Source of the DNA: Francisella philomiragia subsp. philomiragia ATCC 25015
GTDB lineage: Bacteria > Pseudomonadota > Gammaproteobacteria > Francisellales > Francisellaceae
NCBI RefSeq assembly: GCF_000156715.1
Contig: NZ_DS999311.1
Span: 1 to 64,000 of the forward strand
Direction: 5' to 3'
Length of the DNA stretch: 64,000 bases
Numbering within the stretch: position 1 is the first letter of the stretch; every line of letters begins with the position of its first letter. Both the position numbers and the translations under genes were made by a program. The notes under the pieces were generated by a model that saw only the letters and a program-made list of their open reading frames with translations, was not told the DNA's origin and made no database searches. Positions 1 to 8,842 of the stretch are shown one piece after another.

Positions 1-548
1 CAATAAATCTGCTAAGTCTAAACACCTCCACCTCTGTTAATCTAATTACTTATATTAATATACATATCTGCTGCATTAACGATTTGATTTATCTAACTTT
101 GGCGATTAGTAATATTATAAAATACAACGCAAAACAAATAATAAAGAGACTTAAGCATTAGATATAATCTCTACTTTTTTATAAATCTGTACATGAGAAA
201 TTAGGCAATGCAACACTCCCAATTAAAAAACGCACAGGTGCAGCTTAAAAAATAGTAATAGAAATATATTATATATAAAATTTCAAGGTCAAGTTTTGAT
301 TAGATTTAGATATAGACACTTCTAAACCTAAATGACTCTTAACCTCAAAGAAAACTAAAAATACAGTTATCACAATTACTCACTAAAAGATATATCTACA
401 ACATACCCCAATTATTAGCTTTTGGCTAATTGCCCCTATATAAGAATACTAATCTAACACCGTATTTACTTAGCACAAATATTAAAACACTCTCTATACC
501 GTCAACTTCACAAAGTCCAATAAAAGTGATACACAAAAATTTAAGACA
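1..548. other. Gene-free AT-rich stretch at the left edge
   Basis: I see no supportable gene, RNA or repeat here on either strand. Stops are frequent in all frames. One short open run on the plus strand at about 168-245 ends in TAA and reads like the tail of a decayed gene, but I cannot assign it to a family. The high density of stops suggests either plain spacer or a very old pseudogene. Confidence 0.5.
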
Positions 549-550
549 TA

Positions 551-575
551 AAAAAAGCGACCTAAGTCGCTTTTT
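551..575 (-). terminator. Intrinsic terminator of the tRNA-Ser/tRNA-Val transcript
   Basis: A ten-base-pair stem (552-561 with 566-575) has the core AAGCGAC/GTCGCTT and a four-base loop. On the minus strand it lies just after the tRNA-Val 3' end and is followed by a T run. The A and T tracts on both sides make it potentially bidirectional. Confidence 0.8.
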
Positions 576-581
576 ATTTAG

Positions 582-657
582 TGGTGGGTGCTGAGGGGTT
601 CGAACCCCCGACCCTCGCCTTGTAAGGGCGATGCTCTCCCAGCTGAGCTAAGCACCC
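582..657 (-). tRNA. tRNA-Val (anticodon UAC)
   Basis: This is a 76-nt cloverleaf on the minus strand, including an encoded 3' CCA. The acceptor stem starts GGGTGCT, the D stem is GCTC/GAGC, and the anticodon stem TCGCC/GGCGA encloses loop CTTACAA, so the anticodon is UAC and reads GUA valine codons. The T arm contains the usual GGTTCGAACCC. It lies 29 nt downstream of tRNA-Ser and almost certainly shares that transcript. Confidence 0.95.
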
Positions 658-686
658 GATTTTGAAAAGATCGAAAACTTTTTTGA

Positions 687-778
687 TGGCGGAGAGGAAG
701 AGATTCGAACTCTCGATAGGGTTTAACGCCTATACTCCCTTAGCAGGGGAGCGCCTTCAGCCGCTCGGCCACCTCTCC
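687..778 (-). tRNA. tRNA-Ser (anticodon GCU)
   Basis: This is a 92-nt class II tRNA on the minus strand with an encoded 3' CCA. The acceptor stem begins GGAGAGG and pairs with CCTCTCC. The anticodon stem CTCCC/GGGAG encloses loop CTGCTAA, giving anticodon GCU for AGC/AGU serine codons. The long variable arm expected of tRNA-Ser is present (TATAGGCGTTAAACCCTAT). It is first in a two-tRNA transcript. Confidence 0.95.
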
Positions 779-796
779 TAAACCATGTGAGAGGAT

Positions 797-824
797 ATTA
801 TATATACATATAACAATGTGTCAA
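797..824 (-). promoter_or_regulatory. Consensus sigma70 promoter of the tRNA pair
   Basis: On the minus strand a perfect TTGACA (819-824) and a perfect TATAAT (797-802) are separated by 16 bases, 19 bp upstream of the tRNA-Ser 5' end. Both hexamers match consensus, as expected for a stable RNA promoter. Confidence 0.85.
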
Positions 825-900
825 GAGTACTCGTATCATTTTTTTACACTAACTATTATTTTTTACTAATATATTACTAAACAAAATTTTGAAAAAACTT

Positions 901-906
901 TATAAT
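901..906 (+). promoter_or_regulatory. Probable -10 element for metG
   Basis: A perfect TATAAT lies 46 bp before the metG start. I see no convincing -35 hexamer at the right distance, so only the -10 is called. Confidence 0.4.
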
Positions 907-952
907 ACAACCATTACTTTAAACATACATAAATTATATAAGTATTTTTATT

Positions 953-2974
953 ATGAGAAAAATTCTAGTTACTAATGCACTGCCATATGCAAATGGCGAT
1001 CTTCATTTAGGCCATATGCTTGGATATATACAGTCAGACATTTGGGTTAGATTCCAAAAACTACAAGGTAATGAATGTATATTTGTCTGTGGCAGCGATA
1101 CACACGGCACTCCAATAATGCTTAAAGCTAAAAGCTTAGGTATCACACCAGAAGAACTTGTTGAAAAATACTCAAACAATCACCAAAAAGATTTTTTAAG
1201 CTTCGAAATTGAGTTTGATAATTATCATTCAACTCATAGTCCAATAAACAAAGAAATTGTTGAAGATATCTACGGTAAGCTGAATGCTCAAAAACTCATA
1301 TCAAAAAAAGAAATAGCTCAAGCGTATGATCCTGAAGCAAAGATGTTTTTACCAGACAGATTTGTAAAAGGTACTTGTCCAAAATGTAAGACTGAAGATC
1401 AATACGGAGATAGTTGCGAGGTTTGCGGTGCAACTTATGATCCAACAGAACTAATAAACCCAAAATCAGTAGTATCAGGAAAAGCACCAATACAAAAAAA
1501 TTCTGAACACTTCTTTTTTGATTTACCCTCTTTGGAAAAAAATATCAAAGATTGGATAGAATCCAACAAACTACTCCAACCAGAAGTAGCTAACAAACTA
1601 GCAGAATGGTTTGAGCAAGGCTTACAAAGTTGGGATATCTCGCGTGATGCTCCATACTTTGGTTTTGCAATCCCAGGTACAGATGAGCAAAAATTCTTCT
1701 ATGTCTGGTTAGATGCTCCGATGGGATATATTGCAAGTTTTAGAGATTACTGTGACAAAAACAATGTTGATTTTAATGAATTTTGGGGAGATAACTCTTG
1801 TGAAAGCGAGCTTTATCATTTTATTGGTAAAGATATTATTTATTTCCATGCATTATTTTGGCCAGCAATACTATCATCTACAGGCTACAAAACTCCTACA
1901 AGTGTCTTCGCAAACGGATTCTTAACCGTAAATGGCAAAAAAATGTCAAAATCTCGCGGTACATTTATTCAAGCCAGAACATATCTTGACAATCTAGAGC
2001 CTAGTTACTTAAGGTACTACTTTGCCTCTAGACTAACATCTCGTATAGATGATATAGATTTAAACCTTGAAGAATTTGTTACCAAATCAAATTCAGATAT
2101 AGTTGGTAAAGTAGTAAATATAGCAAGTCGTTGTGCTGGCTTTATATACAAAAAATTTGATGCCACTTTAGCTAACGAAGTCCTTGATAAGGAATTGGAA
2201 AAAGAGTTTGCCAAAAGTCATCGCGCAATCACAGAAGCTTTTGAGAAAAGAGAATTTGCACATGCTGTAAGACTAATAATGACCTTAGCTGATAAAGCAA
2301 ATCAATTTATAGACCATCATAAACCATGGCAACTAGCAAAAGAAGAAGGACAAGAACAAAAAGTTCATCAGGTATGCTCACAAGGAATTAATATGTTTAA
2401 GGTACTTGTTGCTTATCTTAAGCCGATTGTACCATCTATTGTTAAAAATGCCGAAATTTTCTTAAATATAGAGCTATCAAAATGGCGTGATGCTCCCGTA
2501 TTCCTAAAATCTCACAAGATAAACAAATTCAAACCATTAGCAACTCGTATTGAAAAAGAAAAAGTAGACAAGATTTTAGAGGATACAAAAAAAATGTTAG
2601 AAAATGAACAAAACCAACAACCCAAAGAAGAACCTAAACTAGATATCGCTGCTGAATGTACTTTTGATGATTTCATGAAAGTTGATTTACGCGTAGCTAG
2701 AATTGCTGAAGCCTCACATGTTGAAGGTGCAGACAAACTACTTAAGCTAACATTAGATCTAGGCGGTGTTACAAAACAAGTATTTGCAGGTATAAAATCA
2801 GCATACAAGCCAGAAGATTTGGTAGGCAAACATACTGTAATGGTAGCGAACTTAGCTCCTAGAAAAATGAAATTTGGAATGTCAGAAGGTATGGTTCTAG
2901 CAGCTGGTGATGGCAAAGGAATATACATACTAGAACCGCATGAAGGTGCTCAGCCTGGTATGCGTGTTAAATAA
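953..2974 (+). CDS. metG: Methionyl-tRNA synthetase
   Basis: Charges tRNA-Met with methionine in the cytoplasm, so it is needed for initiation and elongation. The 673-residue protein has the class I signature HLGH at residues 18-21, a CxxC...CxxC zinc knuckle near 140-160, the KMSKS loop near 331, and an OB-fold tRNA-binding domain at about 570-673 after a charged Glu/Lys linker. This is the long, dimerising form of MetRS. The ATG has only a weak Shine-Dalgarno. It is probably transcribed from the TATAAT at 901 and is followed 15 bp later by an MFS transporter gene. Confidence 0.97.
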   Translation: MRKILVTNALPYANGDLHLGHMLGYIQSDIWVRFQKLQGNECIFVCGSDTHGTPIMLKAKSLGITPEELVEKYSNNHQKDFLSFEIEFDNYHSTHSPINKEIVEDIYGKLNAQKLISKKEIAQAYDPEAKMFLPDRFVKGTCPKCKTEDQYGDSCEVCGATYDPTELINPKSVVSGKAPIQKNSEHFFFDLPSLEKNIKDWIESNKLLQPEVANKLAEWFEQGLQSWDISRDAPYFGFAIPGTDEQKFFYVWLDAPMGYIASFRDYCDKNNVDFNEFWGDNSCESELYHFIGKDIIYFHALFWPAILSSTGYKTPTSVFANGFLTVNGKKMSKSRGTFIQARTYLDNLEPSYLRYYFASRLTSRIDDIDLNLEEFVTKSNSDIVGKVVNIASRCAGFIYKKFDATLANEVLDKELEKEFAKSHRAITEAFEKREFAHAVRLIMTLADKANQFIDHHKPWQLAKEEGQEQKVHQVCSQGINMFKVLVAYLKPIVPSIVKNAEIFLNIELSKWRDAPVFLKSHKINKFKPLATRIEKEKVDKILEDTKKMLENEQNQQPKEEPKLDIAAECTFDDFMKVDLRVARIAEASHVEGADKLLKLTLDLGGVTKQVFAGIKSAYKPEDLVGKHTVMVANLAPRKMKFGMSEGMVLAAGDGKGIYILEPHEGAQPGMRVK

Positions 2975-2989
2975 GCTAAGTATTTAGTA

Positions 2990-4201
2990 ATGAAAAAATC
3001 GTACTATAATATTTTAATAATTTTTCTATTATTCTTTTTAGCATTATTAAATTATATTGACAGATCTACTCTAAGTATTGCAAATACAGAAATTGCTAAT
3101 GCTTTTAATATAACACCAACAGAAATGGGAATATTATTATCAGCATTTATGTGGCCGTATGCTATCGCTAGTCTACCGGCGGGATACATGGTTGATCGTC
3201 TTGGTGTAAATAAAGTAATGCTAATAAGTATGATTGCATGGTCTGTAGCTTGTGTATTAGGAGGCTTAGTAATAGGATTTTATTCAATATTACTAACACG
3301 GATATTGCTTGGTCTCGCAGAAGCACCCTTTTTTATAGTCGCTACTAGAATAATACAACATCGTTTTCCAAGTTCTCAAAGGGGGCTAATGTCATCAATA
3401 GTAGCTCTAGGTCCTAGATTAGCTAACATCCTAGCACCATTAATCCTAGTTGGTTTAATGCTACTGATAGATTGGCGCGGTATGTTTATTTTGTTAGGTA
3501 TTATCGGATTGCTAGCTGCATTAGGTTGGAAACTTCTACATACAGAAGAAACTATTGAATGTAGACCAACTTACAAAAAGACTCAAAAGGTTTCTATCTC
3601 TGATGCACTAAAGAATAAGAATGTAGTTTTTTTATGTATAGGAAATCTATGTTCATCTTACGCTTACTGGTTATTCCTAACATGGTTACCTTTTTATTTT
3701 ATTAAAGTAAAACACCTAAGCCTTTCTCAAATGAGTATAGCAACCTCTATATCTTTTATTTCAGGAATTGCTTCAGTAATGTTAGGCGGTATAGCATCCG
3801 ATATTATGATAAAAAAAGGATTTACAGCAGTATTTTCACGATTAACACCTATAATCATCGGATGTCTAGTTGCATCTATAGCAATCTTAGTGCTACCATT
3901 TATAGACAACATCTTTATTATAGTATGTGTAATTAGTGTTACTATTTTCTGTTTGGGGCTACGGATATCTCCAACATGGGCATTAGTTGCTGATATCTCT
4001 CCATATAGCTTAGTAGGAACAATTGGTGGATTACAGAATTTTGCTAATTTTGTTGGTGCTGGACTTGCCCCGCTTATTACTGGGATAATACTACAATCAA
4101 CAAATGATAATTTTATGTTCGTATTTATATTTAGTGGGGTTATTTGCTTATTTGGCTCATTTATATATATGCTTATTCGTAATAGTAGAGTTCAAACTTA
4201 A
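2990..4201 (+). CDS. MFS transporter (anion:cation symporter-like)
   Basis: A 403-residue major facilitator superfamily permease in the inner membrane, with about twelve hydrophobic segments. The loop 2-3 motif GYMVDRLGVNK (about residues 64-74) is the classic GxxxDRxGxxK signature, and the N-terminal YIDRSTLS is typical of the phthalate/glucarate-type anion:cation symporters. The substrate cannot be read from sequence. It follows metG closely and may be cotranscribed, though the two functions are unrelated. It converges on the YigZ-like gene with only 5 bp between the stops. In Francisella many such MFS genes (Pht family) move amino acids or nucleosides, so that is an alternative. Confidence 0.85.
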   Translation: MKKSYYNILIIFLLFFLALLNYIDRSTLSIANTEIANAFNITPTEMGILLSAFMWPYAIASLPAGYMVDRLGVNKVMLISMIAWSVACVLGGLVIGFYSILLTRILLGLAEAPFFIVATRIIQHRFPSSQRGLMSSIVALGPRLANILAPLILVGLMLLIDWRGMFILLGIIGLLAALGWKLLHTEETIECRPTYKKTQKVSISDALKNKNVVFLCIGNLCSSYAYWLFLTWLPFYFIKVKHLSLSQMSIATSISFISGIASVMLGGIASDIMIKKGFTAVFSRLTPIIIGCLVASIAILVLPFIDNIFIIVCVISVTIFCLGLRISPTWALVADISPYSLVGTIGGLQNFANFVGAGLAPLITGIILQSTNDNFMFVFIFSGVICLFGSFIYMLIRNSRVQT

Positions 4202-4206
4202 ACGAT

Positions 4207-4809
4207 TTAGTACTCTATCACCTTCACTCTACCTTTAGTTATATTTGTTATTTCTTCTAAGAAGATAGATTTTTCGGATGTACATATCTTGATAACTTTG
4301 GATATCAAATTAGAATAGTTCTCCTTTATAATCTGAATATTATAGCGATTTAGTAGATTATCGACATTTGCTGTTTCTGAGTAATCATATTCTATTAAAA
4401 TTTCACTCTGCGGCTCTACATCGATAATTTTGGCTAAAGCCAAGCCTTCTCTAGCGGCCTGCCCATACGCTCTAACAAGTCCACCCACACCAAGCTTTGT
4501 CCCCCCAAAATATCTTACGACCACAACCAAAACATTTGATATATCAAGACCTTGAATATGTGAAAGTATTGGCTTACCCGCAGAACCATTTGGCTCACCA
4601 TCATCACTAAATCTAAGCTGATTATTATCTACCAAAGAGTATGCCCAGCAATAATGATTAGCTCCAGGATAAATAATCTTTGTATTATCTATTGCCTCTA
4701 GCACTTCTTCGTGACTAGCTACCTTGTAGACAAAAGATATAAAGCGAGATTTTTTTATTGGTGAAATTTCAAACTCTAAATTTTCAAATATAGTTTTGTA
4801 AGAGTTCAT
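4207..4809 (-). CDS. YigZ/IMPACT family protein (UPF0029)
   Basis: A 200-residue soluble protein. The N-terminal UPF0029 domain is recognised by KSRFISFV near residue 20, then NHYCWAYSL, RFSDDGEPNGSAGKPIL and VVVRYFGGTKLGVGGL, all hallmarks of YigZ/IMPACT proteins. A small ferredoxin-like C-terminal domain follows. The eukaryotic IMPACT proteins regulate Gcn2, but the bacterial role is not settled. I chose the ATG at 4809; the longer reading frame to 4833 starts with TTG and adds eight residues lacking family similarity. It lies upstream of nothing on its strand and converges on the MFS gene. Confidence 0.88.
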   Translation of the reverse strand: MNSYKTIFENLEFEISPIKKSRFISFVYKVASHEEVLEAIDNTKIIYPGANHYCWAYSLVDNNQLRFSDDGEPNGSAGKPILSHIQGLDISNVLVVVVRYFGGTKLGVGGLVRAYGQAAREGLALAKIIDVEPQSEILIEYDYSETANVDNLLNRYNIQIIKENYSNLISKVIKICTSEKSIFLEEITNITKGRVKVIEY

Positions 4810-4851
4810 ATTAACTATCGTATTAATGTTCAATATCTATGACATCTAGGA

Positions 4852-5466
4852 TTAGAGATCTATTTCTCCAGCACCTTGTCTTAAAATCTGATATGGCAAC
4901 TCAAGCATTTCCACAACTGTAGTTGACTCATAACCACAATAATCCGACTCTATAACTACATCTATATAATTCATAACTTCATCATCAATAACTGAGCAAT
5001 CGGTAACAACATGATCTTGCCCAGGTAAAATAAAGCTCCCAATCACTAATGGTTCACCAATTTCTGCTGATATTGCCTGAAGAGCATAATGCTCACTTAC
5101 CCTTATACCAACTGTATTTTTAGATTTAGTAACCAATAGTGATGATACCTTTTTTGTTGCATTTAAAATAAAAGTAAAAGGTCCTGGTGTATATCTTTTT
5201 AGAATTCGATAAGCGCTATTATCAACTTTTGCATATTCAGATATTTCAGATAAATCCTTACAAGATAAAGTAAAATTATGTTTTCCGTCTAATTCACGTA
5301 TTTTGATGATCTTATCTATAGCCTTTTTTGATTTCATCCTACAAGCTAAAGCATATCCTGAATCAGTTGGTACAGCAAGAACACCATCACTATCCAAAAT
5401 ATTAGCTATCTCTTTTAATTCAGCAACATTATTACCATAACTATATAGTTCAATTAATTTCTTCAT
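4852..5466 (-). CDS. YciO-like Sua5/YrdC family protein
   Basis: A 204-residue protein of the YrdC fold, related to the enzymes that make threonylcarbamoyl-AMP for the t6A tRNA modification. Visible motifs are VPTDSGYAL near residue 36, KHNFTLSCKDLSE near 62, RYTPGPFTFIL near 90 and NTVGIRVSEH near 117. The NFTL block and the overall length fit the YciO branch better than true TsaC, so its catalytic role is uncertain. It is on the same strand as the YigZ-like gene with a 42-bp gap, so the two may form a short operon. Confidence 0.82.
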   Translation of the reverse strand: MKKLIELYSYGNNVAELKEIANILDSDGVLAVPTDSGYALACRMKSKKAIDKIIKIRELDGKHNFTLSCKDLSEISEYAKVDNSAYRILKRYTPGPFTFILNATKKVSSLLVTKSKNTVGIRVSEHYALQAISAEIGEPLVIGSFILPGQDHVVTDCSVIDDEVMNYIDVVIESDYCGYESTTVVEMLELPYQILRQGAGEIDL

Positions 5467-5525
5467 TATCTTAACAACAAGAGTTATACTTTTATGACAT
5501 TATACAACACTTAACATTAATACAA

Positions 5526-6056
5526 ATGAATAAAATGATTAATGATTTGCTACCAGCAATCGTATTTTTCACAGTTTATAAGGTTTATGATATTTTTTAT
5601 GCTACTGCTGCATTGATTATAGTTACAGTTGCTCAAGTAATTTGGGAGTATATTGCTCATAGAAAAATTGCTAAAGCACAAATTTTAATAGCTGTACTTG
5701 TTGTAGTATTTGGCGGAGCAACTTTATACTTCCATAATGAAGAATTTATCAAATGGAAAGTTAGCATAATCAACTGGCTAATAGGAATTGGCTTGATAAT
5801 ATCAACATACACCATGAAAGAAACTCCAATGCAAAAAATTCTCAAAGAAACCGTTGAGTTAAAAAGACATAAATGGAGAGAAATTAATAATATGTGGGGC
5901 GCTTATTTTACAGTATTGGGAACTCTTAATTTATTTGTTGCTTACTTTTTTTCAACGAATATATGGATGAACTTCAAACTTTTTGGTCTTCTTGGTATAA
6001 CTTTTATTTTCTTAATAATTCAATCTATTTATTTATCAAAACATATCAAAAGATAA
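5526..6056 (+). CDS. yciB: Inner-membrane intracellular septation protein YciB
   Basis: A 176-residue integral membrane protein of the YciB/IspZ (septation protein A) family with about five hydrophobic helices. Family marks include the N-terminal LLPAIVFFTVYK, the central TLYFHNEEFIKWKVSIINWL and the later NNMWGAYFT region. YciB affects cell envelope integrity and division in enterobacteria and Shigella. It diverges from the YciO-like gene over 59 bp, which must hold both promoters. It is followed 72 bp later by a small membrane protein gene. Confidence 0.88.
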   Translation: MNKMINDLLPAIVFFTVYKVYDIFYATAALIIVTVAQVIWEYIAHRKIAKAQILIAVLVVVFGGATLYFHNEEFIKWKVSIINWLIGIGLIISTYTMKETPMQKILKETVELKRHKWREINNMWGAYFTVLGTLNLFVAYFFSTNIWMNFKLFGLLGITFIFLIIQSIYLSKHIKR

Positions 6057-6128
6057 TTTTAACATTTAATTTGCATTGGAATAATTATCAACTGTATAAT
6101 TGACACATTACAACAATATATAAATAAT

Positions 6129-6380
6129 ATGAATCAGGAAAGCTTAAACATAAATAAAGAACCAAATCCAGCAAATAGGATCTGTAAATATCGCAATATA
6201 TTTGGATGTATTTGCCTAATTGCTATACTAGCTATATTTTTTATTACTGAATTAGCTATATTAGTTGGTATTTTTTTGACTTTCGCAGCCTTTTATATAT
6301 TGATAGCTGGATGTGTAGCTGCCTATCTAATATATCTAGGAATAATGAGATTATCAAAATATCTCAAAGAAAAAAAATAA
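6129..6380 (+). CDS. Small two-helix membrane protein, unknown
   Basis: An 83-residue protein with a polar N-terminus and two strong hydrophobic segments (about residues 27-50 and 53-75), ending in a basic tail (YLKEKK). I recognise no family. It follows yciB on the same strand and may belong to its transcript. The stop is 2 bp from the convergent glk stop. Confidence 0.6.
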   Translation: MNQESLNINKEPNPANRICKYRNIFGCICLIAILAIFFITELAILVGIFLTFAAFYILIAGCVAAYLIYLGIMRLSKYLKEKK

Positions 6381-6382
6381 TT

Positions 6383-7405
6383 TTACTCTACTTTAACTAA
6401 TCCTGCTGCATAGGTACGCGCACCAATTAGACCGACATCCGTATTCATAATTATATGAACAGGAAAATCTTTCATCATACTAGACATTCTACCTTTATCT
6501 CTAAACTTCTCTAAAAACTTACTTTCTTTGATTTGTTTAATAAGTCTAGGTGCAATACCTCCAGCAATGTACAACCCTCTAAAAGGTAAACTGGATAATG
6601 CTAAATTACCTGCTACTGATCCATATATACTTAAAAATATATCTATAGTTCTCAACGCAGAGGGTTCTCTATGCTCTATAGCATACTTAACAATAACTGC
6701 TGCTTTATCAGAATCTGATACGCTAAATAATTCTCTTCGTAGCGATTGACACTCTGGCTGATCATATAAAGGATTACGTACAACATACTTATATATATTG
6801 AAAATGCCATAGCCACTGCAAAATCTCTCTGGTGAGATTCGATGAAAAGTTCTACGCATAAATCTAAAGAGTTGAATTTGCTCATCATCAACTGGTGAAA
6901 AGTCAACATGACCGCCTTCTGTTTTGTACACTCTAGGATTATGATCTTTATCATAACTAACTAGACACATACCTAGACCTGTACCAGCACCGACTACAGC
7001 ACATAATGTTTCATCATCTTTTTTACCGTCTTGAAGAGTAATGAGATCTTTTTCTCTATCTAAAGATTCTATACCATAACCTATAGCTTCAAAGTCATTT
7101 ATAACTTTGACTTTACTTTTATCTATCCCAAGGCCTTCTGAGATATACTGCTCTGAGACTAACCATGGTAAATTTGTTACTTGAACTTCTCCATTTGCGA
7201 CAAATCCAGCAACAGCAAGACATACAGAATCAATCTGCCCCACTAGATCAACTTCTAGTAAAAACTTATCAATAATATCAGACAAACAATTAAAGTTTGC
7301 TCCTTTATATTTTCTAATAGCAATGCTCTGTGTTAAACCATCTTCTAGAAGAGAAACCTCTAACCTAGTATTAGTTCCACCGATATCTCCAGATAATATA
7401 TACAT
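6383..7405 (-). CDS. glk: Glucokinase
   Basis: Phosphorylates glucose to glucose-6-phosphate using ATP. The 340-residue protein has the phosphate-binding DIGGTNTR near its N-terminus, the adenosine motif GAGTGLG, the EGGHVDFSP block near residue 165 and a C-terminal GLYIAGGIAPR, as in the bacterial Glk (PF02685) family rather than ROK kinases. I chose ATG at 7405, seven bases after a good GGGAG ribosome-binding site. The frame extends two codons upstream to a GTG. It diverges from ubiE. Confidence 0.93.
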   Translation of the reverse strand: MYILSGDIGGTNTRLEVSLLEDGLTQSIAIRKYKGANFNCLSDIIDKFLLEVDLVGQIDSVCLAVAGFVANGEVQVTNLPWLVSEQYISEGLGIDKSKVKVINDFEAIGYGIESLDREKDLITLQDGKKDDETLCAVVGAGTGLGMCLVSYDKDHNPRVYKTEGGHVDFSPVDDEQIQLFRFMRRTFHRISPERFCSGYGIFNIYKYVVRNPLYDQPECQSLRRELFSVSDSDKAAVIVKYAIEHREPSALRTIDIFLSIYGSVAGNLALSSLPFRGLYIAGGIAPRLIKQIKESKFLEKFRDKGRMSSMMKDFPVHIIMNTDVGLIGARTYAAGLVKVE

Positions 7406-7457
7406 AGTCACACTCCCTTATTTAATGGTATCTTGCCAATACAAATACTTGATATTC

Positions 7458-7466
7458 TGCTATAAT
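7458..7466 (+). promoter_or_regulatory. Extended -10 promoter of ubiE
   Basis: TGCTATAAT combines a perfect TATAAT (7461-7466) with the upstream TG dinucleotide of an extended -10 element, 34 bp before the ubiE ATG. The -35 region is not recognisable, which an extended -10 tolerates. Confidence 0.6.
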
Positions 7467-7500
7467 GAAATTATATCTTAATATTATGATTTTAGTTTAA

Positions 7501-8253
7501 ATGTCTAAAGAAAATAAAACAACAGATTTCGGTTTTACAGAAGTACCTTGGGAAGAAAAACAAAAAAAAGTTGCCGGAGTTTTCCACTCTGTAGCAGCTA
7601 AATATGACTTAATGAATGATTTAATGTCTTTTGGTATTCACCGTATCTGGAAAAAACAAACTATCTCAAAGACTGGGGTGCGCAAAGGAGACAAAGTCCT
7701 TGACTTAGCAGGTGGAACTGGTGATTTAGCATATAAATTCTGTCAAATGGTAGGCTCACAGGGTAAAGTAGTTTTAAGTGATATCAACTCATCAATGTTA
7801 GAAGTGGGTAAAGAGAAACTTACTAATAAGGGATGTGTCGGTAATATCGAATATGTTCAAGCTAATGCTGAATGTCTTCCATTTCCTGATAATTATTTTG
7901 ACTGTATAACAATATCTTTTGGTTTAAGAAACGTAACTGACAAAGCTAAAGCCTTAGCATCAATGTGCAGAGTACTAAAACCAGGTGGAAGATTACTAGT
8001 ACTAGAATTCTCAAAACCCATAGTACCTATGCTGTCTAAGGTTTATGATGAGTATTCTTTCAAAGCCTTACCTTTTTTAGGCAAAATCATCACTCAAGAT
8101 GCTGAAAGTTATAAATATCTCGCTGAATCAATCCGCAAACATCCAGATCAAGAAACACTAAAGCAAATGATGTATGATGCTGGTTTTGATAATGTTGAAT
8201 ATCAGAACATGACTGGTGGAATCGTAGCTTTACATATCGGATATAAGTACTAA
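7501..8253 (+). CDS. ubiE: Ubiquinone/menaquinone C-methyltransferase
   Basis: SAM-dependent C-methylation of the quinone ring (2-polyprenyl-6-methoxybenzoquinol). The 250-residue protein carries the UbiE signatures [17 protein letters not shown] near residue 36, the SAM-binding [12 protein letters not shown] near 68, and FGLRNVTD followed by [13 protein letters not shown] near 140-180. It begins the ubiE-ubiJ-ubiB cluster, arranged as in enterobacteria, with 1 bp between ubiE and the next gene. Confidence 0.96.
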   Translation: MSKENKTTDFGFTEVPWEEKQKKVAGVFHSVAAKYDLMNDLMSFGIHRIWKKQTISKTGVRKGDKVLDLAGGTGDLAYKFCQMVGSQGKVVLSDINSSMLEVGKEKLTNKGCVGNIEYVQANAECLPFPDNYFDCITISFGLRNVTDKAKALASMCRVLKPGGRLLVLEFSKPIVPMLSKVYDEYSFKALPFLGKIITQDAESYKYLAESIRKHPDQETLKQMMYDAGFDNVEYQNMTGGIVALHIGYKY

Positions 8254-8254
8254 G

Positions 8255-8842
8255 ATGATTCAAATAATAGATAGGGCCCTAATATTATTATCTAAACTTG
8301 ACCCACAAATGAATAGTTTGCTGCTACCCCTTAATAACAAAACATTAAGGGTAGAGATTACTGATATTGATTTTTCGGTTACATTAAAAGTCGAAAAATC
8401 AAAAATCAATGCTACTGATGAGCATTCTAAAAATGTGCTAAAAGGTAAACTGGCTTATATACTTGAACTGATATTTAACAAAAATCTTCAAGAACTTATA
8501 ATTGCCAATAAACTTGATTATCAAGGTAGTCTTAAAGACCTAAATGAGTTTAATAAGTTTATAAGTGCTATTGATATTGATTTAGTTTATAAAATATCTG
8601 AGATTACTAGTCCAGAATTTGCAGCAACGATAGCGAAACCTTTTACTAAAGCGAAAGAATACCTTAGAACATCACGCCAAGAAACTATAGTTGATATTAA
8701 AGATTTTTTAACTGAAGAAAAGAGAACATTAATATCACAAAATGAGATAAATATTTTTTATCGTCAAGTTCAAGAGCTAAAACAGGCTACTGATAGAATA
8801 GAAGCTAAACTAAACTTATTACAGAGCTTATACAATGATTAG
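8255..8842 (+). CDS. ubiJ: Ubiquinone biosynthesis accessory protein UbiJ (SCP2 domain)
   Basis: A 195-residue protein between ubiE and ubiB, the conserved position of UbiJ. The first 110 residues look like an SCP2 lipid-binding domain, and the C-terminal third is a coiled-coil helix (YRQVQELKQATDRIEAKL). UbiJ is thought to hold quinone intermediates for the Ubi enzymes. Sequence identity to known UbiJ is hard to judge by eye, so the call leans on domain type and context. Its last 8 bases overlap ubiB, which suggests translational coupling. Confidence 0.8.
   Translation: MIQIIDRALILLSKLDPQMNSLLLPLNNKTLRVEITDIDFSVTLKVEKSKINATDEHSKNVLKGKLAYILELIFNKNLQELIIANKLDYQGSLKDLNEFNKFISAIDIDLVYKISEITSPEFAATIAKPFTKAKEYLRTSRQETIVDIKDFLTEEKRTLISQNEINIFYRQVQELKQATDRIEAKLNLLQSLYND

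Noticed and set aside
168-245. Open plus-strand run ending in TAA at the left edge
   Set aside because: It is too short to identify, has no start codon with a ribosome-binding site, and could be chance.
2512-2928. 138-codon open frame on the minus strand opposite metG
   Set aside because: It mirrors the metG C-terminal domain, lacks a ribosome-binding site and has no recognisable product.
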